Origin: Muribaculaceae bacterium
Lineage (GTDB): Bacteria > Pseudomonadota > Alphaproteobacteria > Rs-D84
Reading direction: 5' to 3'
Assembly: GCA_023665245.1 (NCBI GenBank)
Contig: JAMPEH010000002.1
Coordinates: 62,001-126,000 of the forward strand
Length of the DNA stretch: 64,000 nucleotides
Part shown: piece by piece, positions 1-9,876 of the stretch
How the letters are laid out: each line of letters starts with the position of its first letter
Numbering within the stretch: the first letter of the stretch is position 1
Translations under genes and position numbers: made by a program
The notes under the pieces: model-generated
Told to the model about the DNA's origin: nothing
The model's input: only the letters and a program-made list of their open reading frames with translations
Database searches by the model: none

Positions 1-1
1 A

Positions 2-649
2 GAATTAGCCGCGGAATACAGACGCCAAATCGAAGAAAAGAATAAGCAATTAGATGCAGAATTTGATATTCAAAAGCCAGTAGAGCCTGAACCATTGGTT
101 ATGCCATACGATAATCTGCCAGATGTGATGGGGCGTGCGAACGTTTGTTTCCAAGCAATTGGATTTTTAATGCAACCAATTCCGGGTTGGAATCAGGTTT
201 CTGCATCTTGTAATGAATCAGACGCAACGGCAAATATCCGTCGCAGTTTTGGAACACTGGGGGATTTTTATGCGATTGCAGGCAATAAAATGCCAAATGC
301 GTTTGTTGATGAATTAGGTGAAGATAATCTGGTTGTACATGCCGTATTACCAACAGTCAAGACAGTTGCATCACAGGACGCGCGTGATGCAGAAAGTATT
401 GTTCGTGACTTGACTACAATATTTCAAGGCATGGGTACAGACGTCGATATTGATATAGTATCTGATACATTAACCAATGGGGTTGATGTGGCCGAATTGC
501 ATATTGTCGAAGTTGCTGCATCTTCTAAGTTGGTGCCGATGCAGTTTATGGAAATATTTTCAGAATTTGGCGGTGTCTATATGGCTAAATGCACATGGGA
601 TGCTGCACGTCGCACATGGAACTATGAGGTAATAATCTATGCAAAGTAA
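2..649 (+). CDS. pilO: Type IVb pilus accessory protein PilO, C-terminal part (partial)
   Basis: The reading frame is open from base 2, so the gene starts before the window; only about 215 C-terminal residues are seen. The visible end has the pattern I know from the PilO accessory protein of R64-type thin pili: a segment choosing a small C-terminal domain and a last strand ending W-N-Y-E-V-I-I-Y. An internal ATG at 95 is not a likely start, because the codons before it encode a charged helix in the same frame. PilO belongs to the inner-membrane assembly platform. The gene overlaps the next one by 11 bases and is followed by pilP, pilQ and pilR, in the R64 order. The order is the main support; the sequence match alone is modest. 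Confidence 0.55.
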   Translation, partial: ELAAEYRRQIEEKNKQLDAEFDIQKPVEPEPLVMPYDNLPDVMGRANVCFQAIGFLMQPIPGWNQVSASCNESDATANIRRSFGTLGDFYAIAGNKMPNAFVDELGEDNLVVHAVLPTVKTVASQDARDAESIVRDLTTIFQGMGTDVDIDIVSDTLTNGVDVAELHIVEVAASSKLVPMQFMEIFSEFGGVYMAKCTWDAARRTWNYEVIIYAK

Positions 650-1358
650 GTTCAATTTAAATTGTTTGTTTATTGTTGGCGCAATGTTCGCATGTGCCTT
701 TGGGGGGCCATCATATGCTGCGACTGTGGTTGATGAAATTGAATTAGTCGAAGAATTTGATGATGATATGGATGATGTAAATATGTCTGCGGCGGATAAA
801 GCGTCGGCAGATGCAGTGTCTGAATATCAGGTTGAGGGTTCACTGTTTGAACAAATAACAACATTAGAACAAGAAAAAGTTTTAATGCAATTGGAAAAAG
901 AACGTGCCCAATTGGATTTAGAACTGGACAGATTGGCGGCAGAAAAAATCAAGTTGCATATGGAAATTGATACTCTGTCAGGTCGGGCCGAGCAGGCACA
1001 ACAGGAATTAGAGACCCAAAAGGCCAAATTAGAAGCCGAGGCAGCAGCAATCGCACGTCAAAAAGAAGAACTATCACGTCCGGTTGAACCTGCAAAATCC
1101 AGCCCGTCGCGTTCTTCCAGTAAAGAACAGGCAGATGATGATCCGATTTCAGATAAATATCGATTAGTTAATGTTGTTGGTGCAGGAAATCAATTGCAGG
1201 CAACGGTTGAAGATTTAGCCACAGGTCAGAATAAGCGTGTATCTGTGGGTAAAACCCTTGCAGGATATACGGTTAAATCAATATCACTGGATGAAGGTGT
1301 GGTATTTGTAAAAGATGGTGTGACCGAAAATTTAAATATTTCTTCATCATCACGATAA
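639..1358 (+). CDS. pilP: Type IV pilus biogenesis protein PilP-like, periplasmic
   Basis: A 239-residue protein with an N-terminal signal peptide ending around the PSYAA stretch (residues 1-28), an acidic segment, a long coiled coil rich in E, K and Q (about residues 65-145), a Ser-rich linker, and a small C-terminal beta domain (about 170-235) beginning near the residues ISDKYRLVNVVG. That last domain resembles the GspC/PilP-like domain of thin-pilus PilP, which contacts the secretin from the periplasm. It sits between pilO and the pilQ ATPase gene, as in R64-type operons, and its ATG overlaps the pilO end. The coiled coil makes it longer than R64 PilP (about 150 residues). Confidence 0.6.
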   Translation: MQSKFNLNCLFIVGAMFACAFGGPSYAATVVDEIELVEEFDDDMDDVNMSAADKASADAVSEYQVEGSLFEQITTLEQEKVLMQLEKERAQLDLELDRLAAEKIKLHMEIDTLSGRAEQAQQELETQKAKLEAEAAAIARQKEELSRPVEPAKSSPSRSSSKEQADDDPISDKYRLVNVVGAGNQLQATVEDLATGQNKRVSVGKTLAGYTVKSISLDEGVVFVKDGVTENLNISSSSR

Positions 1359-1382
1359 GTAACTTGTGGGAAACATATACAG

Positions 1383-3020
1383 ATGGACAACGAAAACGAT
1401 ATTTTAAATAATCTGGGGGGGCAATCCGTACGACCTTCTGTGCCGGCGGGTTTGGAAAATGCCCAAAACAAAGAAATTGTTGATTATCTGTTTTCAAATG
1501 GCAATCGCTTGATGACGGCAACTGGTGGTGCATTGGCATTGCCGACGGATACGCAAAGTTTGATTGCATATTTTTCCGGTGGTGAAATCATTATTTCTCG
1601 TACGCATCGTTATGATGGTCGCGTATTGGCGTTTTTAGATTTATTACAACGGCGTGGTCGTGCAATGCGAACACCGTTCTATTCTGATTTGGGATTGGTT
1701 TCCGCGATATATAAAGCGTACGAAGGAAACTTGGGCGCAGACAGCCATGGACATCAAGATTATGATAACCAAATGCAAAAAGACTTTGTCGATATAATCG
1801 CCAAGGCCGCTGCACAAAAGGTATCAGATGTTCATATTGAAGTGGCGGATCAAACTACGATTTATTTTCGTATTGATGGTAGTATGCAGCCTGTGTTGGA
1901 ATATAATTCAGGTTGGGGTGAATCGTTTGTTCGTGCGGCGTTTGCGTCGTCAGATATGTCGAATTCAAACTATGCCCAAAATGAATATCAGTCTGCACAA
2001 AAGGATGGTCGTACACCTTTGCGCGGGACACGTGATTTGTATCTGCCGATGGGTATTTTAAGTATCCGTATGCAGTTTAATCCAATCGCGTTCGGCAGTC
2101 GTTATGTCGTTATGCGATTACTGTATGATAATCCGAGTGAGGGCATAAAAACAGAACAAGAATTTGGCGAATATGAACAGCGTCTGTTACAACGTCTGCG
2201 TTCATTTCCAACAGGATTGGTGATTGTGGCCGGGCCAACAAGTTCTGGAAAATCTACGACATTGGTGCGTAATATGTCGCTGATGCTGAAAGAGCATAAT
2301 TATGAAATAAACCTAATAACTGTTGAAAACCCAGTTGAACAAAAAATATTTGGCGCACACCAAATGCCGGTGGTCAATACAACCAACGAAGAACAGCGCG
2401 AAGAAAAGTATACTGAGGCCTTGGCGGCCGCCCTGCGCAGTGACCCTGATACATTGATGGTTGGTGAAATTAGAACACTGGCCGCGGCACAGTTAACGGT
2501 GCGTGGTGCATTGTCTGGTCATAATGTGTGGACGACATTACATGCGAATTCTGCCATGGCGGCGTTGACACGATTATTGGATTTGGGGGTTGAACCATTT
2601 AAATTAAAAGAAGAAACATTGATGCGTGGATTGATTTCTATGCGTCTGTTTAAACAAGTTTGTCCCCATTGTCGCGAGGCTTTATCAAATCATCCAGAAA
2701 ATCCGGCGTACGGTCGTGTTATGGACGCATTGGGCGATATTGGTTTGCGCCAGGTTTATATTCGTGGCGCGGGATGTGAACATTGCAAGGGAACCGGAAC
2801 GCTGGGGCGTATCAAGGCTGGTGAAATCATTATTACAAACAGTGAATTTTTGCGTTTGGCGTTGTCGGGTGATACCGATGGGGCTGTAAAATATTGGCTG
2901 GAAGAAATGGATGGTCGCACGTTAAAAGAGGCCGCGGTTTCATTAATGTTGCAGGGCATTATTGATATAGAAGAAGTCGAACGTTGGGTTGGTATGTTGG
3001 ACAGACCGGGGGCGTATTGA
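1383..3020 (+). CDS. pilQ: Type IVb pilus assembly ATPase PilQ (GspE/PilB superfamily)
   Basis: A 545-residue secretion ATPase that would power pilus extension on the cytoplasmic face of the inner membrane. Walker A GPTSSGKST lies near residue 283, followed by Asp-box residues and the Walker B-type DPDTLMVGEIR, then the His-box around WTTLHANS. Near the C-terminus there are two CxxC pairs (CPHC and CEHC-KGTG), the zinc-binding element typical of PilB/GspE proteins. The size matches R64 PilQ (about 520) and the neighbours match the same operon. It ends TGA at 3018-3020, two bases before the ATG of the next gene, so the two are surely translated together. Confidence 0.85.
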   Translation: MDNENDILNNLGGQSVRPSVPAGLENAQNKEIVDYLFSNGNRLMTATGGALALPTDTQSLIAYFSGGEIIISRTHRYDGRVLAFLDLLQRRGRAMRTPFYSDLGLVSAIYKAYEGNLGADSHGHQDYDNQMQKDFVDIIAKAAAQKVSDVHIEVADQTTIYFRIDGSMQPVLEYNSGWGESFVRAAFASSDMSNSNYAQNEYQSAQKDGRTPLRGTRDLYLPMGILSIRMQFNPIAFGSRYVVMRLLYDNPSEGIKTEQEFGEYEQRLLQRLRSFPTGLVIVAGPTSSGKSTTLVRNMSLMLKEHNYEINLITVENPVEQKIFGAHQMPVVNTTNEEQREEKYTEALAAALRSDPDTLMVGEIRTLAAAQLTVRGALSGHNVWTTLHANSAMAALTRLLDLGVEPFKLKEETLMRGLISMRLFKQVCPHCREALSNHPENPAYGRVMDALGDIGLRQVYIRGAGCEHCKGTGTLGRIKAGEIIITNSEFLRLALSGDTDGAVKYWLEEMDGRTLKEAAVSLMLQGIIDIEEVERWVGMLDRPGAY

Positions 3021-3021
3021 T

Positions 3022-4092
3022 ATGAATAGACTGGAATTATTATATGCGAAATTGGTATTTCGTATGAATACCGAAAAACGCATGGCGGTGGCGCGGAAAT
3101 TATCGTCACTGTTGCGTAATGATTTCACGTTGATGAACGCACTGGGGCGGATTGAAATGATTGAATCGCAAAACGGTGCAAAACCAGATGAACCTTTTGC
3201 AATCGTTATGCGTCAATGGCAAAAAAATTTAGAAAAAGGTATGACTTTTTCTGAGGCGACACGTGGTTGGGTTCCTGCAGACGAAACATTGCTGGTCACG
3301 TCTGGTAATTTATCAAATTTGGTTGTTGCGCTGGAAAATGTCGGGCGTGTGGTTGAAGGTACAGAACGTATAAAACGCGCCATGCGCAGCGCAATTACAT
3401 ATCCATTATTTTTGCTGGCACTGACGTTTGGTATAATTATTATGGTGGGTGTGTATCTGGTTCCACCCTTGGCAGAAGTTGCAGGCCAAAGCGTCGTATG
3501 GCGTGGTGCGGCGGCATCGTTGATTGGGTTGTCAAATTTTGCGATAAATTATTGGTATATTTTTATTATCAGTTTTTTTGTTATTGTTGTTGCAATATGG
3601 TTAAGTCTGGCCAATTGGTCGGGGCGTATGCGTGCAGTATTTGATAAGTTGCCACCATGGAATATTTATAAAATTCAGATGTCTGTTGGTTGGTTGATGA
3701 GTTTATCTGCCATGGTATCTGCCGGTGTCGCAATGCCAGATGCAATGCGTATGTTGGCCGATAATGCAAATAAATATCTCAGTAGTATATTGTATGATGC
3801 GTTACGTTATATTTCAAACGGTGATAATTTGGGTGTTGCGTTAAATAATACAGGCCTGGATTTTCCAAATCGTGAAATGATTGGGGATTTGTCAATTTAT
3901 GCTGATATGAACGATTTTGATAAGAATTTGTCGCATATGGCAAATGATTATCTGGATTCATCAGTACGCAAAATGGAATCAATTTCAAATGTATTGAACA
4001 GTCTGGGTATTTTATTGGTATCTGCAATTATCGCATGGGTGGTTCTTGGGACATTCCAAATGCAAGACCAGATAACATCAGCACTATCATAG
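3022..4092 (+). CDS. pilR: Type IVb pilus inner-membrane platform protein PilR (GspF family)
   Basis: A 356-residue polytopic protein with a GspF-like layout: an N-terminal cytoplasmic helical domain, two membrane segments near the middle (the FLLALTFGIIIMVGVYLV stretch and the YIFIISFFVIVVAIWL stretch), a second helical domain, and a C-terminal membrane segment before the end FQMQDQITSALS. GspF/PilC proteins form the rotor on which the ATPase acts. The ATG at 3022 is chosen over an in-frame TTG at 2989 because GGGGG at 3008-3012 gives a good ribosome site. In R64 the pilin pilS follows; here no pilin-like gene follows and a perfect hairpin covers the stop codon. Confidence 0.8.
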   Translation: MNRLELLYAKLVFRMNTEKRMAVARKLSSLLRNDFTLMNALGRIEMIESQNGAKPDEPFAIVMRQWQKNLEKGMTFSEATRGWVPADETLLVTSGNLSNLVVALENVGRVVEGTERIKRAMRSAITYPLFLLALTFGIIIMVGVYLVPPLAEVAGQSVVWRGAAASLIGLSNFAINYWYIFIISFFVIVVAIWLSLANWSGRMRAVFDKLPPWNIYKIQMSVGWLMSLSAMVSAGVAMPDAMRMLADNANKYLSSILYDALRYISNGDNLGVALNNTGLDFPNREMIGDLSIYADMNDFDKNLSHMANDYLDSSVRKMESISNVLNSLGILLVSAIIAWVVLGTFQMQDQITSALS

Positions 4093-4109
4093 ATAGTGCT
4101 GATGTTATC
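4071..4109 (+). terminator. Perfect 18-bp hairpin over the pilR stop codon
   Basis: Two 18-base arms (4071-4088 and 4092-4109) are exact reverse complements with a 3-base loop. The pilR stop codon lies at the loop. There is no T-run after it, so it is not a standard intrinsic terminator; it may act as an mRNA 3' end stabiliser or as a bidirectional end of the operon. Confidence 0.6.
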
Positions 4110-4140
4110 AAAGAACAATTAACAGTGAACAAATAACAAA
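4110..4140 (+). repeat. Left inverted repeat of the four-helix-bundle element
   Basis: This 31-base stretch is the reverse complement of 4508-4538 with two mismatches. The two copies bracket the gene at 4140-4493 with almost nothing else between them, so RNA from the unit would fold as one long stem with the gene in the loop. Confidence 0.8.
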
Positions 4141-4493
4141 TGATGAATAATAATATTGTTAAAGAAAAAAGTGAATTGTTTGCTATACGTATTGTTAACT
4201 TGTATCGACATTTGTCTGTTGGCAAAAAAGAAAATGTTTTATCAAAACAAATTCTTCGTTCTGGTACCAGTATCGGGGCAAATTTAGCAGAGGCAGAATG
4301 TGCTATCAGTAAAAATGATTTTTTATCAAAGATGTATATCGCATTGAAAGAATCATCTGAGACGCAGTATTGGTTAAAATTGTTAAAAAATACAGATTAT
4401 ATAACCGAAGCAGAATTTAATAGTTTATTTTCTGATTGTAATGAAATAACCAAAATATTGGTAAAATCAATCAAAACAATAAAGAGTCAATGA
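4140..4493 (+). CDS. Four-helix bundle protein (23S rRNA intervening-sequence protein family)
   Basis: A 117-residue, all-helical protein with the family pattern: a central ILRSGTSIGANLAEAE segment, then SKNDFLSKMYIALKESSETQYWL, then a final helix. Proteins of this family (S23/IVP) are found in 23S rRNA intervening sequences and as isolated genes; their molecular role is not settled, though they form pentameric helical bundles. The remarkable point is the setting: it is the only gene between 31-bp inverted repeats (4110-4140 and 4508-4538), the same stem-with-ORF plan as a 23S rRNA intervening sequence, but here outside any rRNA. No ribosome site is visible before the ATG. Confidence 0.85.
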   Translation: MMNNNIVKEKSELFAIRIVNLYRHLSVGKKENVLSKQILRSGTSIGANLAEAECAISKNDFLSKMYIALKESSETQYWLKLLKNTDYITEAEFNSLFSDCNEITKILVKSIKTIKSQ

Positions 4494-4507
4494 ATATTGA
4501 TTCTTAA

Positions 4508-4538
4508 ATTGTTATTTGTTCATTGTTAATTGTTCTTT
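4508..4538 (+). repeat. Right inverted repeat of the four-helix-bundle element
   Basis: Pairs with 4110-4140 (29 of 31 positions). A further copy in the same orientation lies at 5228-5258, and weaker relatives are seen near 30680-30710 and 61948-61982. The core is TTGTTATTTGTTCATTGTT. Confidence 0.8.
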
Positions 4539-4560
4539 GTTATGATATTATTTTGTAGAA

Positions 4561-4780
4561 GACCAACGGGAATTGGTGTTCGGGGCTGTGATAAGCCTAT
4601 AACATATACAGTACATTGATTGGCCCGACGGTATGGCCAAGTTCTTTGTATTGAATATCCCCCGATATTTGTCGGGGAGCCATTTGCCATACAACAGGGC
4701 GTGCCTGAAAGCGGTGGAGTCATTTTTATATGTTATGATTTATCAACTCCCCGACCGTCAAATGCTGGCGGTCAAATTTT
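4561..4780 (+). promoter_or_regulatory. Pseudoknotted leader RNA, copy 1
   Basis: Candidate switch RNA. Parts in order: hairpin 1 (ACCAA...TTGGT, loop containing GGGA, 4562-4577); hairpin 2 GGC-TGTGATAA-GCC (4584-4597); A 4599-4608; a hairpin whose arms are b0 4660-4665 and B 4672-4677; A' 4727-4736 (10 bp perfect with A); B' 4747-4755 (9 bp perfect with B 4671-4679); then a terminator-like hairpin GACCG/CGGTC (4753-4773) and TTTTT. A and B pairings interleave, so they make a pseudoknot. AT-rich -10-like sequence lies about 10 bases before hairpin 1. The ribosome site of the next gene follows directly at 4791. I do not recognise it as a known riboswitch class. Confidence 0.7.
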
Positions 4781-4800
4781 TAATAACAAAGGGGAAACAA

Positions 4801-5163
4801 ATGGAAAATTCAGCAAGTGACGCATTAAAATCCGATTTGTATGGATTGGCTTATATATTATCTTTGGTGGTAATATTTATGGTTTGTTATGGGATGTATT
4901 TGTATGCAACGACCAGAATAGAACGTATTACGATTACCAAGATACGCTTTGGACAGGACAAGGGTTCTGCAAAGTATATGATTTATACGCGTGATGGTCA
5001 GGTTTTGACCAATGCAAATACTATATTTTTTATGAAATTCAAATCTGATGAATTGTTTATGAAATTAAAAGAAGGTGATACGTACGAGGTAAAAATCTGT
5101 GGTTTGCGTGTGCCTTTTTTGGGATGGTATAAAAACATTATATCCGCAAAAGAAGTAAAATAG
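4801..5163 (+). CDS. Small membrane-anchored protein, DUF1523-like
   Basis: A 120-residue protein with one N-terminal membrane segment (about residues 15-34, LAYILSLVVIFMVCYGMYLY) and a small beta domain outside. The pattern YMIYTRDGQ, then KFKSDEL, then YEVKICGLRVPFLGWYKNI resembles a family of short single-pass proteins annotated as DUF1523; this is a motif-level resemblance only. The ATG at 4801 has a good ribosome site (AAAGGGG, 4788-4794). The gene lies directly behind leader RNA copy 1, and the RNA plus gene is enclosed by direct repeats at 4508-4538 and 5228-5258. Function unknown. Confidence 0.65.
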   Translation: MENSASDALKSDLYGLAYILSLVVIFMVCYGMYLYATTRIERITITKIRFGQDKGSAKYMIYTRDGQVLTNANTIFFMKFKSDELFMKLKEGDTYEVKICGLRVPFLGWYKNIISAKEVK

Positions 5164-5227
5164 GTATAAAAAACATTTTGTTGTATGTGCAAAAAATTAA
5201 ATCGGTATCAATATTTGATGCCGATTA

Positions 5228-5258
5228 ATTGTTATTTGTTCATTGTTAATTGTTCACT
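5228..5258 (+). repeat. Third copy of the four-helix-bundle element repeat
   Basis: Matches 4508-4538 at about 28 of 31 positions and in the same direction, so it forms a direct repeat around the leader RNA and the gene at 4801. Confidence 0.75.
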
Positions 5259-5261
5259 GAA

Positions 5262-5831
5262 TTACACCATAAATGGCAGGTTTTCGAGTGTGCCCTCTGC
5301 AACGCGGACGTTTACGTCTATCATCATGAACAGTGTGTCGGGGGTTCTGATAATATCAGGGTTGAATAAATCACTGGATAACATGTGACTGGTATTAACA
5401 GTCAATTTTGTTATCAAATGGTCATCATCTAACAGTGTGTAAATAGGCCCGGCATCACGCGGCGTATTTGCGCCGATTTCATGTTCGTTTTGTGGGCAGC
5501 GCAGGCCGTCAAACAATGTCTTCATGCGGTTATCGATATCAGAACGCGCCATGCCAACGATTTCTGGGTGTAAAATTAAAACATCTAATTCAGCCAACAG
5601 TTTCAAATTCGGTGTAATAATCGGATTCCAGTCAATTCCACCAACGTGACGGGTGGTAATTGGGCTTTTTGTGGCGCCTGGCATCATGTATTGCGTCAGG
5701 TTTGTCCAAGGCTGATGTTCAATCAGTTTTTTCAGTTGCGGGTGAAACTGCATCCGGATGTCGGCAATATGCTGGGCACGCTTTTTCGGATTGATTAAAA
5801 TTTCACCAAAATACAGTAATTTAAATTTCAT
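5262..5831 (-). CDS. RusA-like hypothetical protein
   Basis: A 189-residue protein. The middle carries SDIDNRMKTLFDGL followed about 25 residues later by LLDDDHLITKL. This matches the RusA Holliday-junction resolvase pattern, in which D-x-D-N-x-x-K and a later D-D hold the metal ion. N- and C-terminal parts are longer than in RusA (about 120 residues) and I do not recognise them. If active it would cut branched DNA. It is transcribed away from gyrB, with about 75 bases of shared promoter region; no phage genes lie nearby, although RusA is often phage-borne. Confidence 0.5.
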   Translation of the reverse strand: MKFKLLYFGEILINPKKRAQHIADIRMQFHPQLKKLIEHQPWTNLTQYMMPGATKSPITTRHVGGIDWNPIITPNLKLLAELDVLILHPEIVGMARSDIDNRMKTLFDGLRCPQNEHEIGANTPRDAGPIYTLLDDDHLITKLTVNTSHMLSSDLFNPDIIRTPDTLFMMIDVNVRVAEGTLENLPFMV

Positions 5832-5868
5832 TTTATATCCCTTATTTTTCTTGATAATTATAGCATAA

Positions 5869-8307
<2,439 letters not shown>

Positions 8308-8321
8308 AACAGGGGGCTTTT

Positions 8322-8534
8322 ATGCAGGAAAAAAAGACAGTGCATGATTTAGAAGTGCTGACTATTAATGGCGAAGACCTGTATCTGGACAAAGACGGTA
8401 ATGTTGTGCATCGTGAACGCAGGAATAAAAAGAAACTGTTTAATGATGCCAATAAAAAGGTAAAAGACCGGGCAGCTCAACAAGAAATGGAATTGGCAAA
8501 ACTGTTGGCGGCCCAACAAAAACAAAATGATTAA
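8322..8534 (+). CDS. Small charged hypothetical protein
   Basis: A 70-residue protein with a short N-terminal part (VLTINGEDLYLDKDGNVV, probably a beta hairpin) and a C-terminal helix rich in K, E, Q and A. It has a ribosome site (GGGGGC) and lies 14 bases after gyrB and 2 bases before the next gene, so it is translated as part of that operon. I do not recognise a family. Confidence 0.6.
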   Translation: MQEKKTVHDLEVLTINGEDLYLDKDGNVVHRERRNKKKLFNDANKKVKDRAAQQEMELAKLLAAQQKQND

Positions 8535-8536
8535 AA

Positions 8537-9184
8537 ATGTTTACGGCGGATTGGTTTTATGGATTGGATCAAACTTTGCGTGAAATGGGATTGGACAGTG
8601 ACGCGCAAAGGTTTGATGAAATAAAAGAAATGCTGTCAAACAAGCGCCGCTTTTCGCCAGATGCGTTTGCAGATATGTGTGCCTATGTTGTGTTGGCCGG
8701 TGGGTTTTCACAAAAGACGGCCAAAAAAATTCATGCAAAAATTATGGATTATGTTCATGCAAATGGCGCAGATTTTGATGCGTTGATACAGATGTTTAAT
8801 AATAAAAATAAAATAGGTGCCATTTGTAAATTATGGGATGGCCGCGCGTCATATTGCGATGGATATTATGCGTGTTGTGATACGGATGCAAAAATTAAAT
8901 ATCTGCAAAAATTACCGCATATTGGACGTATTACTGCAAATCATCTGGCCAGAAATCTGGGCGAAGATGTGGTAAAATACGACATCTGGATTCAACGTTT
9001 GGGTTGTGTGTTTGCAGGTAATCCCGCATTGGCTGATAAAATTGATAATGGTAAATTGGATGCAGATGTAAAGTCTGCATGTGATGATATGTTTGCGCAT
9101 TTGGTTCGTGTGACAGGTTATCCGCGCGGGTATATAGATGTGGTGCTGTGGAAAAGTTTGCAACAAGGATTAATAAAGGTTTAG
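8537..9184 (+). CDS. HhH-GPD-like DNA glycosylase fold protein
   Basis: A 215-residue helical protein. The stretch LPHIGRITANHLARNLG (about residues 123-139) is a helix-hairpin-helix DNA-binding motif, and the following VVKYDIWIQRLG places an Asp where HhH-GPD glycosylases carry their catalytic Asp. The later VVLWKSLQQG matches the end of this fold. The N-terminal half (GGFSQKTAKKIH) has a second helical hairpin. The exact substrate cannot be told. It sits 3 bases before ung, another base-excision glycosylase gene, which fits a role in DNA repair. Confidence 0.6.
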   Translation: MFTADWFYGLDQTLREMGLDSDAQRFDEIKEMLSNKRRFSPDAFADMCAYVVLAGGFSQKTAKKIHAKIMDYVHANGADFDALIQMFNNKNKIGAICKLWDGRASYCDGYYACCDTDAKIKYLQKLPHIGRITANHLARNLGEDVVKYDIWIQRLGCVFAGNPALADKIDNGKLDADVKSACDDMFAHLVRVTGYPRGYIDVVLWKSLQQGLIKV

Positions 9185-9187
9185 CAA

Positions 9188-9850
9188 ATGGATGTAAAGA
9201 TTGAACAGTCTTGGAAAAACGCGCTGGCGCCAGAATTTGAACAGGATTATTTTGTGAAACTGACCGATTTTGTGCGTGGGGAATATTTATCTGGCAAACC
9301 AATTTATCCGGCACCCGCCAATATTTTTAATGCGTTTAATTTATGTCCATTGGATAATGTAAAGGTTGTGATTATCGGTCAAGACCCATATCACGAACCC
9401 GGTCAGGCGCATGGACTGTGTTTTTCAGTATTGCCACCAACCGCCGTACCACCATCACTTGTTAATATTTACAAAGAAATAAAAAATGACCTGGGGCGCG
9501 ACAGTGTGACGCATGGTGATTTGACATCGTGGGCGCAGCAGGGTGTGTTGTTATTAAACGCAACATTAACGGTTCGTGCGCATGCGGCCGCGTCACATAC
9601 GGGGCGCGGATGGGAACAATTTACCGATGCGGTTATAAGGACACTTGCCACTCGTGAAAATATTGTCTATTTGTTGTGGGGGTCGTATGCCCAGCGCAAG
9701 GCGGAATTAGTAGACCCGACAAAAAATTTGATATTGAAATCAGTGCATCCGTCACCATTGTCGGCATCGCGTGGATTCTTTGGTAATCATCATTTTTCGT
9801 GTGCAAATGAATATTTATCACAACACGGTAAAACCCCGATAGAGTGGTAG
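9188..9850 (+). CDS. ung: Uracil-DNA glycosylase (family 1)
   Basis: A 220-residue enzyme that removes uracil from DNA. The water-activating loop GQDPYH lies near residue 62, the uracil-binding LLLNATLTV near 120, and the DNA-intercalating [13 protein letters not shown] near 185. Length and motifs are those of a complete Ung. It follows the HhH-GPD gene with 3 bases between. The last ~90 bases of the gene and its flank (9771-9860) reappear as a diverged fragment at 20875-20963. Confidence 0.95.
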   Translation: MDVKIEQSWKNALAPEFEQDYFVKLTDFVRGEYLSGKPIYPAPANIFNAFNLCPLDNVKVVIIGQDPYHEPGQAHGLCFSVLPPTAVPPSLVNIYKEIKNDLGRDSVTHGDLTSWAQQGVLLLNATLTVRAHAAASHTGRGWEQFTDAVIRTLATRENIVYLLWGSYAQRKAELVDPTKNLILKSVHPSPLSASRGFFGNHHFSCANEYLSQHGKTPIEW

Positions 9851-9876
9851 ATTATTAGAGTGAAGGTAAGTAGAGT

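Noticed and set aside
4140..4493. The four-helix-bundle gene as an Avd protein of a diversity-generating retroelement
   Set aside because: No reverse transcriptase and no template/variable repeat pair is present in the window; the inverted-repeat setting fits an intervening-sequence-like element better.
4561..4780. The leader RNA as tmRNA (GGGGCTG start, pseudoknot)
   Set aside because: It occurs in five copies, lacks the tRNA-like end with TTCGAAT and CCA, and has no tag reading frame.
5228..5258. A CRISPR array from the spaced AT-rich repeats
   Set aside because: Copies are few, differently oriented and far apart, with genes between; no cas genes.
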